This document shows, in pieces, positions 32,441-43,159 of a stretch of 64,000 nucleotides of DNA (position 1 is the first letter of the stretch; the number at the start of each line of letters is the position of its first letter). The position numbers were made by a program, and so were the translations under genes. Under the pieces are notes generated by a model. The model saw nothing but the letters and a program-made list of their open reading frames with translations. It made no database searches and was not told where the DNA came from. The stretch spans positions 76,812,697 through 76,876,696 of the forward strand of contig NC_080546.1 of the NCBI RefSeq assembly GCF_028640845.1. The letters are read 5' to 3'. The stretch is from Ahaetulla prasina. Taxonomy: Eukaryota > Chordata > Lepidosauria > Squamata > Colubridae.

Positions 32441-32807
32441 ACGATGGAGAATATCTGCAGGTGTGCAAAGCTTGAAGCCATTTTGAAAAGAGCCTGTACT
32501 TTGGACCTCTGTTGCTTCTAATGTAATGCTTACCTTCCACAGTTCTCCTATATATTCTTTTCTATGTAGACAGGCATTCATAGTCTACAGTCTATAAACA
32601 TCAACAGCATTTTCACAGAAAAGAAAGCTCATTCCAAGTTTGAACTATTTTTTGCAATCATGAACAGGACTAAAAATATGAATGCACATTGTAAGGATTA
32701 ATATATCTCAAAGGACAATAATTTTTATCTTTAAATGTGATGTTAACTTTTCCAAATAATTTAAGTCAAGGGGCAAGGAACTCCATCCTCTTTGCATTTC
32801 ACAAATG
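32441..32807. other. No recognisable feature
   Basis: Not assigned. Confidence 0.4.
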
Positions 32808-33480
32808 AATAGAATATAATATTATTCTTTATAGGCCAAGTGTGGTTGGACACACAAGGAATTTGTCTTTGGTGTATATGATCTCAACTTTATTCTCATA
32901 AAGAGAATAAAATACATTCATCGAGACTAAAAAAATACAACACTTAGTGATAGTCAAGGTTACTAATAAACTATCAAATCGCACTAGGAAACAAATAAAA
33001 ACAACATAATTGAAAGATACAAGCAACATGGTTATAGTAATAAATGGGAAGAGATAGATACTAGTAAGGAAGAGAAGAATAATAGTAGTACAGTCTTAGT
33101 AAATTATTTGTCAGTGTTGTGGGCATTAATTGTTAAACAGAATAATGACATTCAGGAAAAAATGTCCTTGTGTCTAGTTGTTTTGGTGTAGCATCATTTT
33201 GAGGGTAGAAACAATTTTTGTGAGGGGTCTTAGATATTTTCACAGCCCACTTTTTGACTCATGAAGTATACAGATCCTCAATGGAAGACAGGTTGGTAGC
33301 AATGGTTTTTCCTGCAGTTCTAATTATCTCTTGAAGTCTATGTTTGTCTTGTTTGGCTGCAGAGCCAAAACAGACAGTTATAGAGGTGCAGATGACGGTC
33401 TCAATAATTCCTCTGTAGAACTGAATCAGCAGCTCTTTGGGCAGTTTGTTTCTGCACTTCAGATAGATGTGGGTTGTAGT
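32808..33480 (-). pseudogene. Snake1-type LINE, 3' UTR and end of RT frame
   Basis: Reads from the RT C-terminus (complement of CCAAAGAGCTGCTGATTCAG at about 33440, encoding a PKELLIQFYRGI-like block) through the conserved 3' UTR (CACAAGGAATTTGTCTTTGG complement at 32860) to a decayed tail at 32810. More diverged than the copies at 36010 and 41042. Confidence 0.75.
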
Positions 33481-34157
33481 GACTCTTTGCAGTTACCTTC
33501 TAATCTGATTTGCAATACAGTATTTAGGTGAAGTGAGAGAGAATGAGATGACCTACAGCAATGGGAAGGTTATAAATGTTTTCTTCTGAACAGGTTAGCA
33601 TGTTGGAAATTCTCTTTTTCTTCAGCAGAGGACAAACACACACATACATGCCCACACAACACTAGTTGTTTATCCCCACCTGGAAAGAGCTCATGAAAAG
33701 AACTTCTTCATCTATAAAAAGGAAGAGGGTACACTGAGTTTTCATGCAATTGCAAGTCCCTAATCATGACATACTTTTATCACTAATGGTTCCAGGATTT
33801 CACCATCATCTACCGTAACAATTTCCTCTATCACTGGTGCTGGATCATAAGTTTTGGAGCTAAGCTAGAGGATAGCAGAAATTGGAATCATAACCTTCTT
33901 GCAGTCGTTTCTTCTCCTTTTGTTTCCTGGAAAATTTCAGAAAGTGGGTGGATAAAGAAATCTAGTTTTAGGTTAAATTGAGGGTTATCAATGAAACAGA
34001 TGAAATTATACTACTATTTACAAAATTTATAGGTATGAGAAGGAACTCTAACAATATAGTTACAATGTATACATTTATCGATGCTATATATTTTCTTTCT
34101 CTCTCTCTCTCTCCTTTCGTTCGTTCTTTTTATTTCATTCTTTTTTTCAGAAAAGCA
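33481..34157. other. No recognisable feature
   Basis: Single-copy-looking; a short CTCTCT run at 34097-34113. Confidence 0.4.
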
Positions 34158-34340
34158 TATAGAATAGAATAGAATAGAATAGAATTTTTATTGGCCAAGT
34201 GTGATTGGACACACAAGGAATTTGTCTTGGTGCATATGCTCTCAGTGTACATAAAAGAAAAGATACATTCATCAAGAATCTAAGGTACAACAATTAATGA
34301 TAGCCATAGGATACAAATAAACAATGTAGAGGTTCTTCAA
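34158..34340 (-). mobile_element. Snake1-type LINE 3' UTR with (AGAAT)n tail
   Basis: Short AGAAT array (34159-34184), then TTTTTATTGGCCAAGTGTGA, CACACAAGGAATTTGTCTTG and AAGATACATTCATCAAGAAT, the inverted 3' UTR. Sequence to 34510 may be decayed continuation. Confidence 0.8.
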
Positions 34341-34794
34341 GGAAAAGGAAGTCATTGGGAGACTAAGTCCCTTTAATGAAAATGTGAATGCACATAGGTA
34401 GATTGAAATGGATGCAGAAAAAGAATAGATATGTTCTATATGTGGACATATGGAAGTTCTGTTAGGTGTTCCTGAATTCTTGTGCAGGGTTGGGTCTGAC
34501 CTGCCATTAAACAACCATACCTACTCAAATAAGATTATACTAAATAAATTAGACTTTGTAAATCAATTTGTCACCCATCCCATTACACTTCTTTTTCAAA
34601 ATTAATTAGATGTCAGTGTAAATATAAATCATTATTAGCAGATGGAAAATTAGAGAATTAGATGAAATTAGATATGATAGTTGAGGAACCAATATAAATT
34701 GATTTGAAAGAAGTCTTCATAGCTATTGGTGCTTCATACAATGACTCTAGGCAACAATCCATAAAACATAGCTAAAAATATATCCTTCTTCCCC

Positions 34795-34975
34795 AAGTAT
34801 CATTACAGTTCAAGGATATGGTGTTGGACTTCTGGAAGAAGAGAGAGGAGCATGCCCCACTTTACATTGAGGGGGACTGTGTAAAGAGAGTCTCCTCCTT
34901 TAAATTCCTGGGAGTCCATCTCAGCGAAGACCTCACTTGGAAAAACAACATGATCCAGGTGGCCAGAAAACCCCA
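34795..34975 (+). pseudogene. L2-like LINE RT C-terminus, part 1
   Basis: Encodes VLDFWKKREEH, then IEGDCVKRVSSFKFLGVHLS and EDLTWKNNMIQVARK, the region just downstream of the RT palm in L2-type LINEs (FKFLGVHLSEDLTW). The frame stops at the LTR insertion and resumes at 35538. Confidence 0.8.
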
Positions 34976-35532
34976 TGTCATGTCCCACTCCTCCGCTGAC
35001 GGCCGGGTCAGGGAAATCCGAATCAGGCTTGCCTCTGCAGCTCTGCCAAAGTCTTATCAAAGTTCTCAAGGCAGGCAGGAGACCAGGAAGTGACTTCAGC
35101 AATCCAAGTTAGACTTTGCCTGACTCAGAGAATGCCAGAAAGCAGATCCTTTATATAGGCCATGGGGTGTGGCTCCATGACTCAGCACTTATCCAGGCCT
35201 GCCCCTCCCTTCCTTTTGCTGACGTCGCCTCTCTACTCTCTGGAAGCGAGGATCTCTCCAGCCTCAGCTTTTGGTAATCTTAGCTCATGACTGGCTTCAC
35301 ATTCTTCAGGCTCACATGCTGTGGGGGAGGGGTTTAGTTGCTCCGTTTGCCTGGACATGGTGCCAGGACTGGGGGCTGAAGGCACGTCAGGCCCTTCGTC
35401 TTGCTCGGCCTGTCTGGCATGGTGCCAGGGCTGGGGGCTGGAGGCATTCCAGGACATTCTTCCGAACTATCAGCGTCCAGCAGGAGATAAGAGGGGCCCG
35501 GCTGCGGCGGGGGGAGTGAGCGAGTCACAACA
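34976..35532 (-). mobile_element. Solo LTR with perfect 5-bp TSD inside an L2-like LINE
   Basis: 557 bp, TGTTGTGACTC at 35532 to GGGACATGACA at 34976; flanked by CCCCA at 34971-34975 and 35533-35537. TATATAAAGG lies near 35150. The U3 part ends with a DPRFQRVERRRQQKEGRG-like tail and a stop. Its target, the LINE frame, is restored when the LTR and one TSD copy are removed. Confidence 0.92.
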
Positions 35533-35935
35533 CCCCAACAAAGACTCTATTTCTTTAGGGTCTTGCGTAAAAACAGGATAGAACAACAACTGATGACCTC
35601 CTTTTACAGTCTACAATAGAAAGCATCCTCACTTATTGCCTCACAGTATGGCATGCCAGTCTGACAGCCACAGATAGAAAAACACTGCAGAGGGTGGTGA
35701 GCACAGGACAAAACATTGTGGGCTGTCCCCTGATACCACTAGGGCTCGTTGCCTTAGAAGACTGAGGAAAATTCTCAGGGATGACTCCCACCCTGGTCAC
35801 CACTTCTTTACCCTCCTACCATTGGGAAGGAGATATAGAAGTATAGCCAGCCGCACAAACAGGCTGAAGAACAGTTTTTATCTGTGGGCTGTCAGACTCC
35901 TGAATGTGAAATAATATTGTAACCATGTAGTATGA
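35533..35935 (+). pseudogene. L2-like LINE RT C-terminus, part 2
   Basis: Continues QQRLYFFRVLRKNRIEQQLM, then TIESILTYCLTVWHASLTA, DRKTLQRVVSTGQNIVGC and, after frame changes, the terminal NSFYLWAVRLLNVK-like end at about 35910. A 3' UTR of the same type (GACAATAAAGG) is found at 37180-37325, after a Snake1 and a SINE insertion. Confidence 0.8.
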
Positions 35936-35974
35936 TAGACTTGCAGGGCCGGCTCAACTTGTAACATGTTCACA

Positions 35975-36003
35975 CTGGTGTGAACTGGTGTGAACTGGTG
36001 TAG
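35975..36003. repeat. Short tandem repeat (ACTGGTGTGA)n
   Basis: Almost three units of a 10-bp motif directly upstream of the Snake1 LINE copy. Confidence 0.8.
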
Positions 36004-36009
36004 ACGAGA

Positions 36010-36898
36010 GGTCGAATGACTAGCCTTGTGGTGCAACCAAAACAATCTGGAACTGAACACACTCAAAACTGTAGAAATGGTGGTAGACTTTAGGAGAAAC
36101 CCTTCCATACTTCCACCTCTCACAATACTAGACAACATAGTATCAACAGTAGAAACATTTAAATTTCTAGGTTCTATCATATCGCAAGATCTCAAATGGA
36201 CAGCTAACATCAAAAACATCATCAAAAAAGGACAACAAATAATGTTCTTTCTGCGCCAACTCAGTAAGCTCAAATGCCCAAGGAGCTGCTGATTCAGTTC
36301 TACAGAGGAATTATTGAGTCTGTCTTTTGCACCTCTATAACTGTCTGGTTCAGTTCTACAACCCAACAAGAAAGACACAGACTTCAGAGGATAATTAGAA
36401 CTGCAGAAAAAATAATTGCTACCAACCTGCCTTCCATTGAGGACCCGTATACTGCACAAATCAAGAAGTGGGCTGTGAAAATATTTACAGATCCCTCACA
36501 TCCAGGATACCACTGCACACCAGAACAACTAGACACAAGAACATTTTTTCCCGAAGGCCATCACTCTGCTAAACAAATAATTCCCTCAACACTGTCGAAC
36601 TATTTACTAAGTCTGCACTACTATTAATCTTCTCATCATTCCCATCACCAATCTCTTTCCACTTATGATTGTATGACTGTAACTTTGTTGCTGGCAATCC
36701 TTATGATTTAGATTGATATATTGACCATCATTTGTGTTGTAAATGTTGTACCTTGATGAACGTATCTTTTCTTTTATGTACACTGAGAGCATATGCACCA
36801 AGACAAATTCCTTGTGTGTCCAATCACACTTGGCCAATAAAAAATTCTATTCTATTCTATTCTATTCTATTCTATTCTATTCTATTCTATTCTATTCT
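36010..36898 (+). pseudogene. Snake1-type CR1-L3 LINE, C-terminus, 3' UTR and (ATTCT)n tail
   Basis: Encodes WCNQNNLELNTLKTVEMVVD, FRRNPSILPPLTI, FKFLGSIISQDLKWTANI, FFLRQLSKLK, then after a one-base frame change PKELLIQFYRGIIESVFCTS, ITVWFSSTTQQERHRLQRII, RTAEKIIATNLPSIEDPYTA and SHPGYHC. The frame ends shortly after (stop near 36625). The 3' UTR (GCTGGCAATCCTTATGATTT… CACACTTGGCCAATAAAAAA) leads straight into about ten ATTCT units at 36847-36898. It is 5'-truncated and carries at least one frameshift. This is the best plus-strand reference copy for the family in this window. Confidence 0.88.
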
Positions 36899-36914
36899 GG
36901 TGTAATAGGACTGG

Positions 36915-37175
36915 GTGTTTTTTTTATTATTATTATTTGCATTTATATCCCGCCCTTCTCCCAAGACTCAGGGCGGCTTACACTATGTTAGCAATAGTCT
37001 TCATTCTATTTGTATATTTATATACAAAGTCAACTTATTGCCCCCAACAATCCGGGTCCTCATTTTACCTACCTTATAAAGGATGGAAGGCTGAGTCAAC
37101 CTTGGGCCTGGTGGGACTAAAACCTGCAGTAATTGCAGGCAGCTGCTGTTAATAACAGACTGCATTAGCAGTCTG
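36915..37175 (-). mobile_element. tRNA SINE with L2-like tail (minus strand)
   Basis: Inverted copy of the 8876 family: tail complement CCCGCCCTTCTCCCAAGACTC at 36949, GGATGGAAGGCTGAGTCAAC, CTGCAGTAATTGCAGGCAG and a head near 37175. Confidence 0.85.
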
Positions 37176-37179
37176 AGCC

Positions 37180-37325
37180 ATGTTAATATGATTTATCTGG
37201 TTAGGGATTTTCTGTCTTCACTGTGAGTTGTATTGTGTTGGCAGGGAGTGCACTGTGGGAGCTCCACCAATCTCATTGTACATATGTTGTCCAGTGACAA
37301 TAAAGGTTATTATTATTATTATTAT
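37180..37325 (+). mobile_element. L2-like LINE 3' UTR with (TTA)n tail
   Basis: ATTGTACATATGTTGTCCAG, TGACAATAAAGG and a TTA microsatellite at 37306-37325. Probably the missing 3' end of the LINE at 34795-35935. Confidence 0.55.
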
Positions 37326-37944
37326 AACCTCAAGTCAAATATCCAACCCAATGCTTGGGAGAAGAGCCAGTTTTTCACAACATCTGTCTCCACACAAGAA
37401 AAGGTAGGGGTCCCTCTGACCATTTGGGAGATATTTGAAAGGCCAGAGCAGCCACCAAAAAGGCATGTTTCCAAGATCTCATCAGATGGCAACATTTAAG
37501 GGAGGTCACTTGGAGTGTATCCACCCTATCTAACCTAATAGGATGGGAGACACCTTCATGGAGAGGTGGACCTACAGGTTACGTGAATATGTGCTATGTA
37601 TGACTTTAAAGACGATAACCAACACCTAGAATTACACCAGAAAGCAACAGGAAGACAATGTAGCCCACACAGCTGTAGAGTTGCTTGAGTGAACTGTGGG
37701 ACACACAAAACTAAACATGCCACTTCATCTTGGGCCGGTGGCAGCTTCCAGATGTCTTCAAGTACAACTCCATTAGAACCAAACAAACAGGAGGTGACTA
37801 AGGAACTGATGACTGCAAGCATTTTGTTTTTCTTGTGCGGTAATATATTTTGTCCTGTATATAACAATTCACTATTTTACTAATGGATAACACGGACAAT
37901 CTATCATTAAACATATTTAAAATTCTCTATTTGCATTGCTTAAA
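37326..37944. other. No recognisable feature
   Basis: Contains GATGGGAGACACCTTCATGG and similar words that may be an old LINE/SINE, not assigned. Confidence 0.35.
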
Positions 37945-38255
37945 GGATGTGGTGGCTCAGTGGCTAAGATGCTGAGCTTGTCGATTGAAAGGTTCGGCAG
38001 TTCAGCAGTTCGAATCCCTAGTGTGTAACGGGTGAGCTCCCGTTACTTGTCCCAGCTTCTGCCAACCTAGCAGTTGGTGGGAAGGTAACAGCATTCCATG
38101 TGACCTTTGGCATTGAATCATGCCGGCCACATGACCACGGAGATGTCTTCGGACAGCGCTGGCTCTTCGGCTTTGAAATAGAGATGAGCATCGCCCCCTA
38201 GATTCGGGAACAACTAGCACATCTGTGTGAGGGGAACCTTTACCTTTACCTTAAT
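37945..38255 (+). mobile_element. Sauria-type tRNA SINE
   Basis: Plus-strand copy: GGATGTGGTGGCTCAGTGGC head, GTTCAGCAGTTCGAATCCC, TTCTGCCAACCTAGCAGTT and the end GGGGAACCTTTACCTTTACC. An internal deletion of about 35 bp after TAGCAGTT distinguishes it from 63070. Confidence 0.85.
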
Positions 38256-39004
38256 TTACATTGCTTGGCGGGCTTTTCATTAAAGTGAGAAAAAAAAAGA
38301 AGGAGAAAAAGCCACAACTCCTGCCGGGATGTAGCTGCTTAAGTATCAGCAGATGGTTTGCTTCCTTCTTCTCAGATGGCAGGAGATCAGGACTGTGAGG
38401 GAATTATAGTCCACGGTTTGCTGGCAAGTAATGAGGTGGAAAGGAAAATGCTGAAGGAGATTTAGAAAAATAACAGCATGCTTCTTGTGGCTGCTGAACA
38501 TTTCAATACCAGTCAAATAGGGCCAGACAGGTGAAGGTGCAGGTTTTTTTATTCAGCCCTTGCTTTTCAGATTTACACCTTTTCCAATTATCTACCAGCA
38601 TGGCATCAGTAGGATTATTTGTAGCTGTGGCAAAAGTAATAAGTAACCGAAAAGTGTCTGCTGTATAGTCATCTGAGCTGAATGTTAAAGAGAGACTCAC
38701 AAATGAGCCTCAATTTCTCAGCTGAGTTCAGTATTTGCCCTGCTATCGATTGAAGAATTACGATTTCCCCCCGCCCCCCGCCCCCATTGGCCTTTTTGCA
38801 TCTACCCATTAGCCTTTTATTTTTAATAAGCGACTCAGTTGCAAAGGCAACCTAGCTTTTAATTTATTTATTGTGACACTGGTACTTTAACTTGACTGTC
38901 CTGGGTGCAAGCACTCCACAAGGGTTCTGTGTAACGACAAATAATAAATTCTCATTATTTATTTTATTTGGATGAATAACGATGATAATGCCAGGTGCTC
39001 AAAT
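38256..39004. promoter_or_regulatory. Single-copy, conserved-looking non-coding block with X-box-like motif
   Basis: About 700 bp without recognisable repeats. At 38838-38851 GTTGCAAAGGCAAC matches the 14-bp RFX X-box palindrome GTTGCCATGGCAAC in 12 of 14 positions, with a perfect right half-site. Nearby are TTTTTAATAAGCGACTCAG and a CT/C-rich run at 38767-38786. That it is conserved and regulatory is an inference from complexity and motif content. Confidence 0.3.
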
Positions 39005-40160
39005 TATGCCTCTGATAGACAACTTCCAGATGCAAGCTGTTTCATTGATTAACTGTTCTCACTGTCAGGAAATTTTTCCTTAGTTCCACGGATTTCTCTT
39101 AATAAGTTTCTACTCATTACTTCTTGTCTTGCCCTCAGGTACTTTGGAGAATAAATTAATCCCTTTCCTCTGTGTCACCTGCTTGAGTAGATAGCTATCA
39201 TGGAAGATAGCTATCATCTCACCCCTAATCCTTCTCTTCATGTTGTTGTTAGTTGCGAAGTCGTGTCCGACCCATCGCAACCTCATGGACAACATTCCTC
39301 CAGGCCTTCCTGTCCTCTACCATCGTCTGGTGTCCATTTAAACTCTTGCCTACTGCTTCAGTGACTCCAGCCAGCCAGCCGTTCTCCGTTGTCCCCTTCT
39401 TCTTTTGCCCTCAATCTTTCCCAGCATTAGGCTCTTCTCCAGTGAGTCCTTCTTTCTCATTAGGTGGCCAAAGTATTTCAGTTTCATCTTCAGGATCTGG
39501 CCTTCTAAAGAGCAGTCAGGGTTGACTTGATCTCCTCTAGGACTGACTTGTTGGTTCGCCTTGCAGTCCAAGGGACTCACAGGAGTCTTCTCCAGCACCA
39601 GAGTTCAAAGGCCTCAATTCTTTGGCGCTCAGCTTTTCTTATGGTCCAACCTTCACAGCCATACATTGCAACTGGGAAAACCATAGCCTTAACTATACGC
39701 ACTTTTGTTGGCAGGGTGATGTCTCTGCTTTTTAGTACGCTGTCTAGATTTGCCATAGCTTTCCTCCCCAGGAGCAAGAGTCTTTTAATTTCTTGGCTGC
39801 AGTCCCCATCTGTGGTAATCTTGGAGCCCAGGGCTCCCTTAAATGCTCATCATGTGGTTTAGCCTCCATACCTCTTATCATCTTTGTTGCTCTTCTTTGC
39901 CCATTTTCCAGGATCTTAGCATCTTTTTTCCCCTAACATGGTGATCAGAACTGGACACTGTATTCCAAGAATGACTTCATGAGTGCACTCTAAAGCAGCA
40001 CTATCACTTCTCATGATTTTGATGCTATCCCTCTGTAGATGCAGCCTAGGACGCTATTGGCTTTTTTCACAGCTGCAGCATGCTGCTTGCTCATACTTAT
40101 GTGATGGTCCACTGGGACACAATGATCCCTCTCACAGTTACTACTGTTAACCCAAGTACT
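39005..40160 (-). pseudogene. CR1 LINE fragment, interrupted by Bov-B
   Basis: Parts 39005-39242 and 39866-40160. Minus-strand CR1 coding words: complement of TCTCACTGTCAGGAAATTTT (VKFPDSEN-like) and of TCATCTTTGTTGCTCTTCTT (KEQQR.-like), TGTATTCCAAGAATGACTTC (VGAHLEYSV-like region). The Bov-B at 39243-39865 sits between two adjoining parts of one CR1. Confidence 0.7.
39243..39865 (-). pseudogene. Bov-B (RTE) LINE C-terminus, copy a
   Basis: Minus strand from 39777: LLGRKAMANLDSVLKSRDIT, LPTKVRIVKAMVFPVAMYGC, EGWTIRKAERQRIEAFELWC, WRRLLRV, then in another frame NPDCSLEGQILKMKLKYFGH, LMRKKDSLEKSLMLGKIEGK and RRRGQRR. This is the C-terminal part of the RTE/Bov-B RT protein. The 3' end (CGGACACGACTTCGCAACTA complement) is at the left. 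It is 5'-truncated, with a frameshift near 39530. Confidence 0.92.
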
Positions 40161-41041
40161 GCTTAAAATAATTTAAGGAAAAGTAATTCATGTAGTTTCA
40201 AGAAACTACAGAAGAACAAAGACAAGATAGATGTAGAGATAGGATAGCAGAGAGGGGAGGAGCAGGGGAGGGGAAAGGGGAAGGGAGAGGAGAGGAGAGG
40301 AGGGGAGGGGAGGGGAGGGGAATGGAGAGGGTAGGATAGGAATTTGAGATTTGAGCTTTGAGAAGGAAGGCTGAATTGATACTCATTGTCTTGTGCAGTT
40401 GGATCCCTTAGAGTGTTTTTGTTAGCCAAGCCCTACTTTGGACCGGTTATCATCTTGAGCAAAAACCTTTTTAGCTCCAATAATGATCTATAGACAAGGT
40501 CACAGAATGTTACATAGCACTTCTGTTGTTGTAGCTGTTTCCTGAAAGAAAAACAGACAGTAAAAAAAGATTTGTGAGCAGGGACTGGAAATAAAGAAAA
40601 TAAAGGAGAAGGAAAAGGGAGAAGAACAGGTGTACACTATTATACAGGGACAGTGGAGCTTCACATTGGGAGTGGAAGAAGTAAATAACTTCTCCTTCTA
40701 GATGGAAAAAAAACTGAGATCTGAGAAGGTGACAGAAGAATGTGTTATTATGGGTTTTATTGTAATAGCTAAGGAGTCTGCAAAGAGATATTAGGTCAAA
40801 TGTTTCACCAGGGATGGGTGGGCTGGGGTGGGGAGCAGACTGTGTTTGTGAAATGGTGTGATAAAAATGATGTGCCATAGAATGGGCAGGGTATTGGGTT
40901 AAAGGTGTTTAGGATTGAAGAGTGTTAGAAGACGAGGTAAGGATCAGAATGGTGAAGGGAAGAAGATGATACACAAAAGGAAAAAGTTGGATAACTCTTA
41001 GAAACCCTAGCAGAGCTTCCCTTTCCCTCCTCAAAGACAAG
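40161..41041. other. Unassigned part of the duplicated unit
   Basis: Outside the polypurine tract no repeat family or gene is recognised. Confidence 0.4.
40249..40331. repeat. (GGGGA/GGAGA)n polypurine tract
   Basis: About 80 bases of almost pure purine. Duplicated at 42934-43010. Confidence 0.9.
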
Positions 41042-41531
41042 ATAGAATAGAATAGAATAGAATAGATAGAATAGAATAGAATAGAATAGAATAGAATAGA
41101 ATAGAATAGAATAGAATAGAATAGAATTTTATTGGCCAAGTGTGATTGGACACACAAGGAATTTGTCTTGGTGCATATGCTCTCAGTGTACATAAAAGAA
41201 AAGATACCTTCATCAAGGTACAACATTTACAACACAAATGATGGTCAATATATCAATATAAATCATAAGGATTGCAACAAGTTATAGTCATACAGTCATA
41301 AGTGGAAAGAGATTGGTGATGGGAACTATGAAACGATTAATAGTAGTGCAGATTCAGTAAATAGTCTGACAGTGTTGAGGGAATTATTTGTTTAGCAGAG
41401 TGATGGCCTTCGGGAAAAAACTGTTCTTGTGTCTAGTTGTTCTGGTGTGCAGTGCTCTGTAGCGTCGTTTTGAGGGTAGGAGTTGAAACAGTTTATGTCC
41501 AGGATGCGAGGGATCTGCAAATATCTGCAAA
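41042..41531 (-). mobile_element. Snake1-type LINE 3' end with long (AGAAT)n tail
   Basis: AGAAT array 41042-41127, then the inverted 3' UTR and the last RT codons (complement of TTTTTTCCCGAAGGCCATCA, encoding FFPEGHHS, at 41405-41420). Duplicated at 45376-45865. Confidence 0.9.
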
Positions 41532-41569
41532 TATTTTCAGATAGATATACAAGATAGATATACAGACAT

Positions 41570-41716
41570 GATAGAGTAGAGTAGAGTAGAGTAGAGTAGA
41601 GTAGAGTAGAGTAGAGTGGAGTGGAGTGGAGTAGAGTAGAATAGAGGAGAGAAGACTAGAGGAGAGGAGAGGGGAGGAGAGGAGAGGAGAGGAGAGGAGA
41701 GGAGAGGAGAGGAGAG
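41570..41716. repeat. Compound microsatellite (GAGTA)n(GGAGA)n
   Basis: About 13 GAGTA/GAGTG units grade into GGAGA units. The matching array at 45892-46043 has a slightly different unit order, so it mutated after duplication. Confidence 0.95.
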
Positions 41717-41936
41717 AATTAAGGCAGGTTTATTCTGAGTTTCTTTCTCAGACATTTGTCTTTGTCAGGGTTGGGTTTATGTTTGCTTTACCATTCTTGC
41801 ATTCCTTCTTCAATTTATGTCTGTACTCCTCCAAAGGAGGATTGGCTACCTGTGATTGTCAGTTAGAATTCAGAGAACAGCAGTCTATCTTCTTGATTGT
41901 TACCAAGCATGGTTAACAAAAGAGGACCATCCATTT

Positions 41937-42555
41937 GTTGTTGTTAGTTGCGAAGTCGTGTCCGACCCATCACAACCTCATGGACAACGTTCCTCCAGGC
42001 CTTCCTGTCCTCTACCATCCTCTGGTGTCCATTTAAACTCTTGCCTACTGCTTCAGTGACTCCATCCAGCCACCCGTTCTCCGTTGTCCCCTTCTTCTTT
42101 TGCCCTCAATCTTTCCCAGCATTAGGCTCTTCTCCAGTGAGTCCTTCTTTCTCATTAGGTGGCCAAAGTATTTCAGTTTCATCTTCAGGATCTAGCCTTC
42201 TAAAGAGCAGTCAGGGTTGATCTCCTCTAGGACTGACTTGTTGGTTCGCCTTGCAGTCCAAGGGACTCACAGGAGTCTTCTCCAGCACCAGAGTTCAAAG
42301 GCCTCAATTCTTTGGCACTCAGCTTTTCTTATGGTCCAACCTTCACAGCCATACATTGCAACTGGGAAAACCATAGCCTTGACTATACGCACTTTTGTTG
42401 GCAGGGTGATGTCTCTGCTTTTTAGTACGCTGTCTAGATTTGCCATAGCTTTCCTCCCCAGGAGCAAGAGTCTTTTAATTTCTTGGCTGCAGTCCCTATC
42501 TGCGGTAATCTTGGAGCCCAGGGCTCCCTTAAATGCTCATCATGTGGTTTAGCCT
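41937..42555 (-). pseudogene. Bov-B LINE C-terminus, middle copy (m)
   Basis: Same content as 39243-39865. Upstream flank (CCATCCATTTG) equals that of copy b at 46262, downstream flank equals that of copy a, as expected for the recombinant copy of a Bov-B-mediated unequal crossover. Internally it resembles copy a. Confidence 0.92.
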
Positions 42556-42845
42556 CCTCTTATCATCTTTGTTGCTCTTCTTTGCCCATTTTCCAGGATC
42601 TTAGCATCTTTTTTTTCCTAACATGGTGATCAGAACTGGACACTGTATTCCAAGAATGACTTCATGAGTGCACTCTAAAGCAGCACTATCACTTCTCATG
42701 ATTTTGATGCTATCCCTCTGTAGATGCAGCCTAGGATGCTATTGGCTTTTTTCACAGCTGCAGCATGCTGCTTGCTCATACTTATGTGATGGTCCACTGG
42801 GACACAATGATCCCTCTCACAGTTACTACTGTTAACCCAAGTACT
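42556..42845 (-). pseudogene. CR1 remainder, duplicated copy
   Basis: Counterpart of 39866-40160 with a short deletion at its left edge (CATAC missing). Confidence 0.7.
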
Positions 42846-43159
42846 GCTTAAAATAATTTAAGGAAAAGTAATTCATGTAGTTTCAAGAAACTACAGAAGA
42901 ACAAAGACAAGATAGATGTACAGATAGGATAGCAGAGAGGGGAGGAGCAGGGGAGGGGAAAGGGGAGAGGAGAGGAGAGGAGAGGAGGGGAGGGGAGGGG
43001 AGGGGAATGGAGAGGGTAGGATAGGAATTTGAGCTTTGAGCTTTGAGAAGGAAGGCTGAATTGATACTCATTGTCTTGTGCAGTTGGATCCCTTAGAGTG
43101 TTTTTGTTAGCCAAGCCCTGAAACTACTTTGGACCGGTTATCATCTTGAGCAAAAACCT

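Larger units (their letters stand above)
39243..41936. repeat. Tandem duplication, unit 1 (about 2.7 kb)
   Basis: Contains Bov-B a, CR1 remainder, a G/A-rich tract, a Snake1 3' end and two purine-rich microsatellites. Unit 2 is 41937-46261. Long stretches (for example 40561-40640 versus 44881-44960) are identical or nearly so. Confidence 0.92.
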
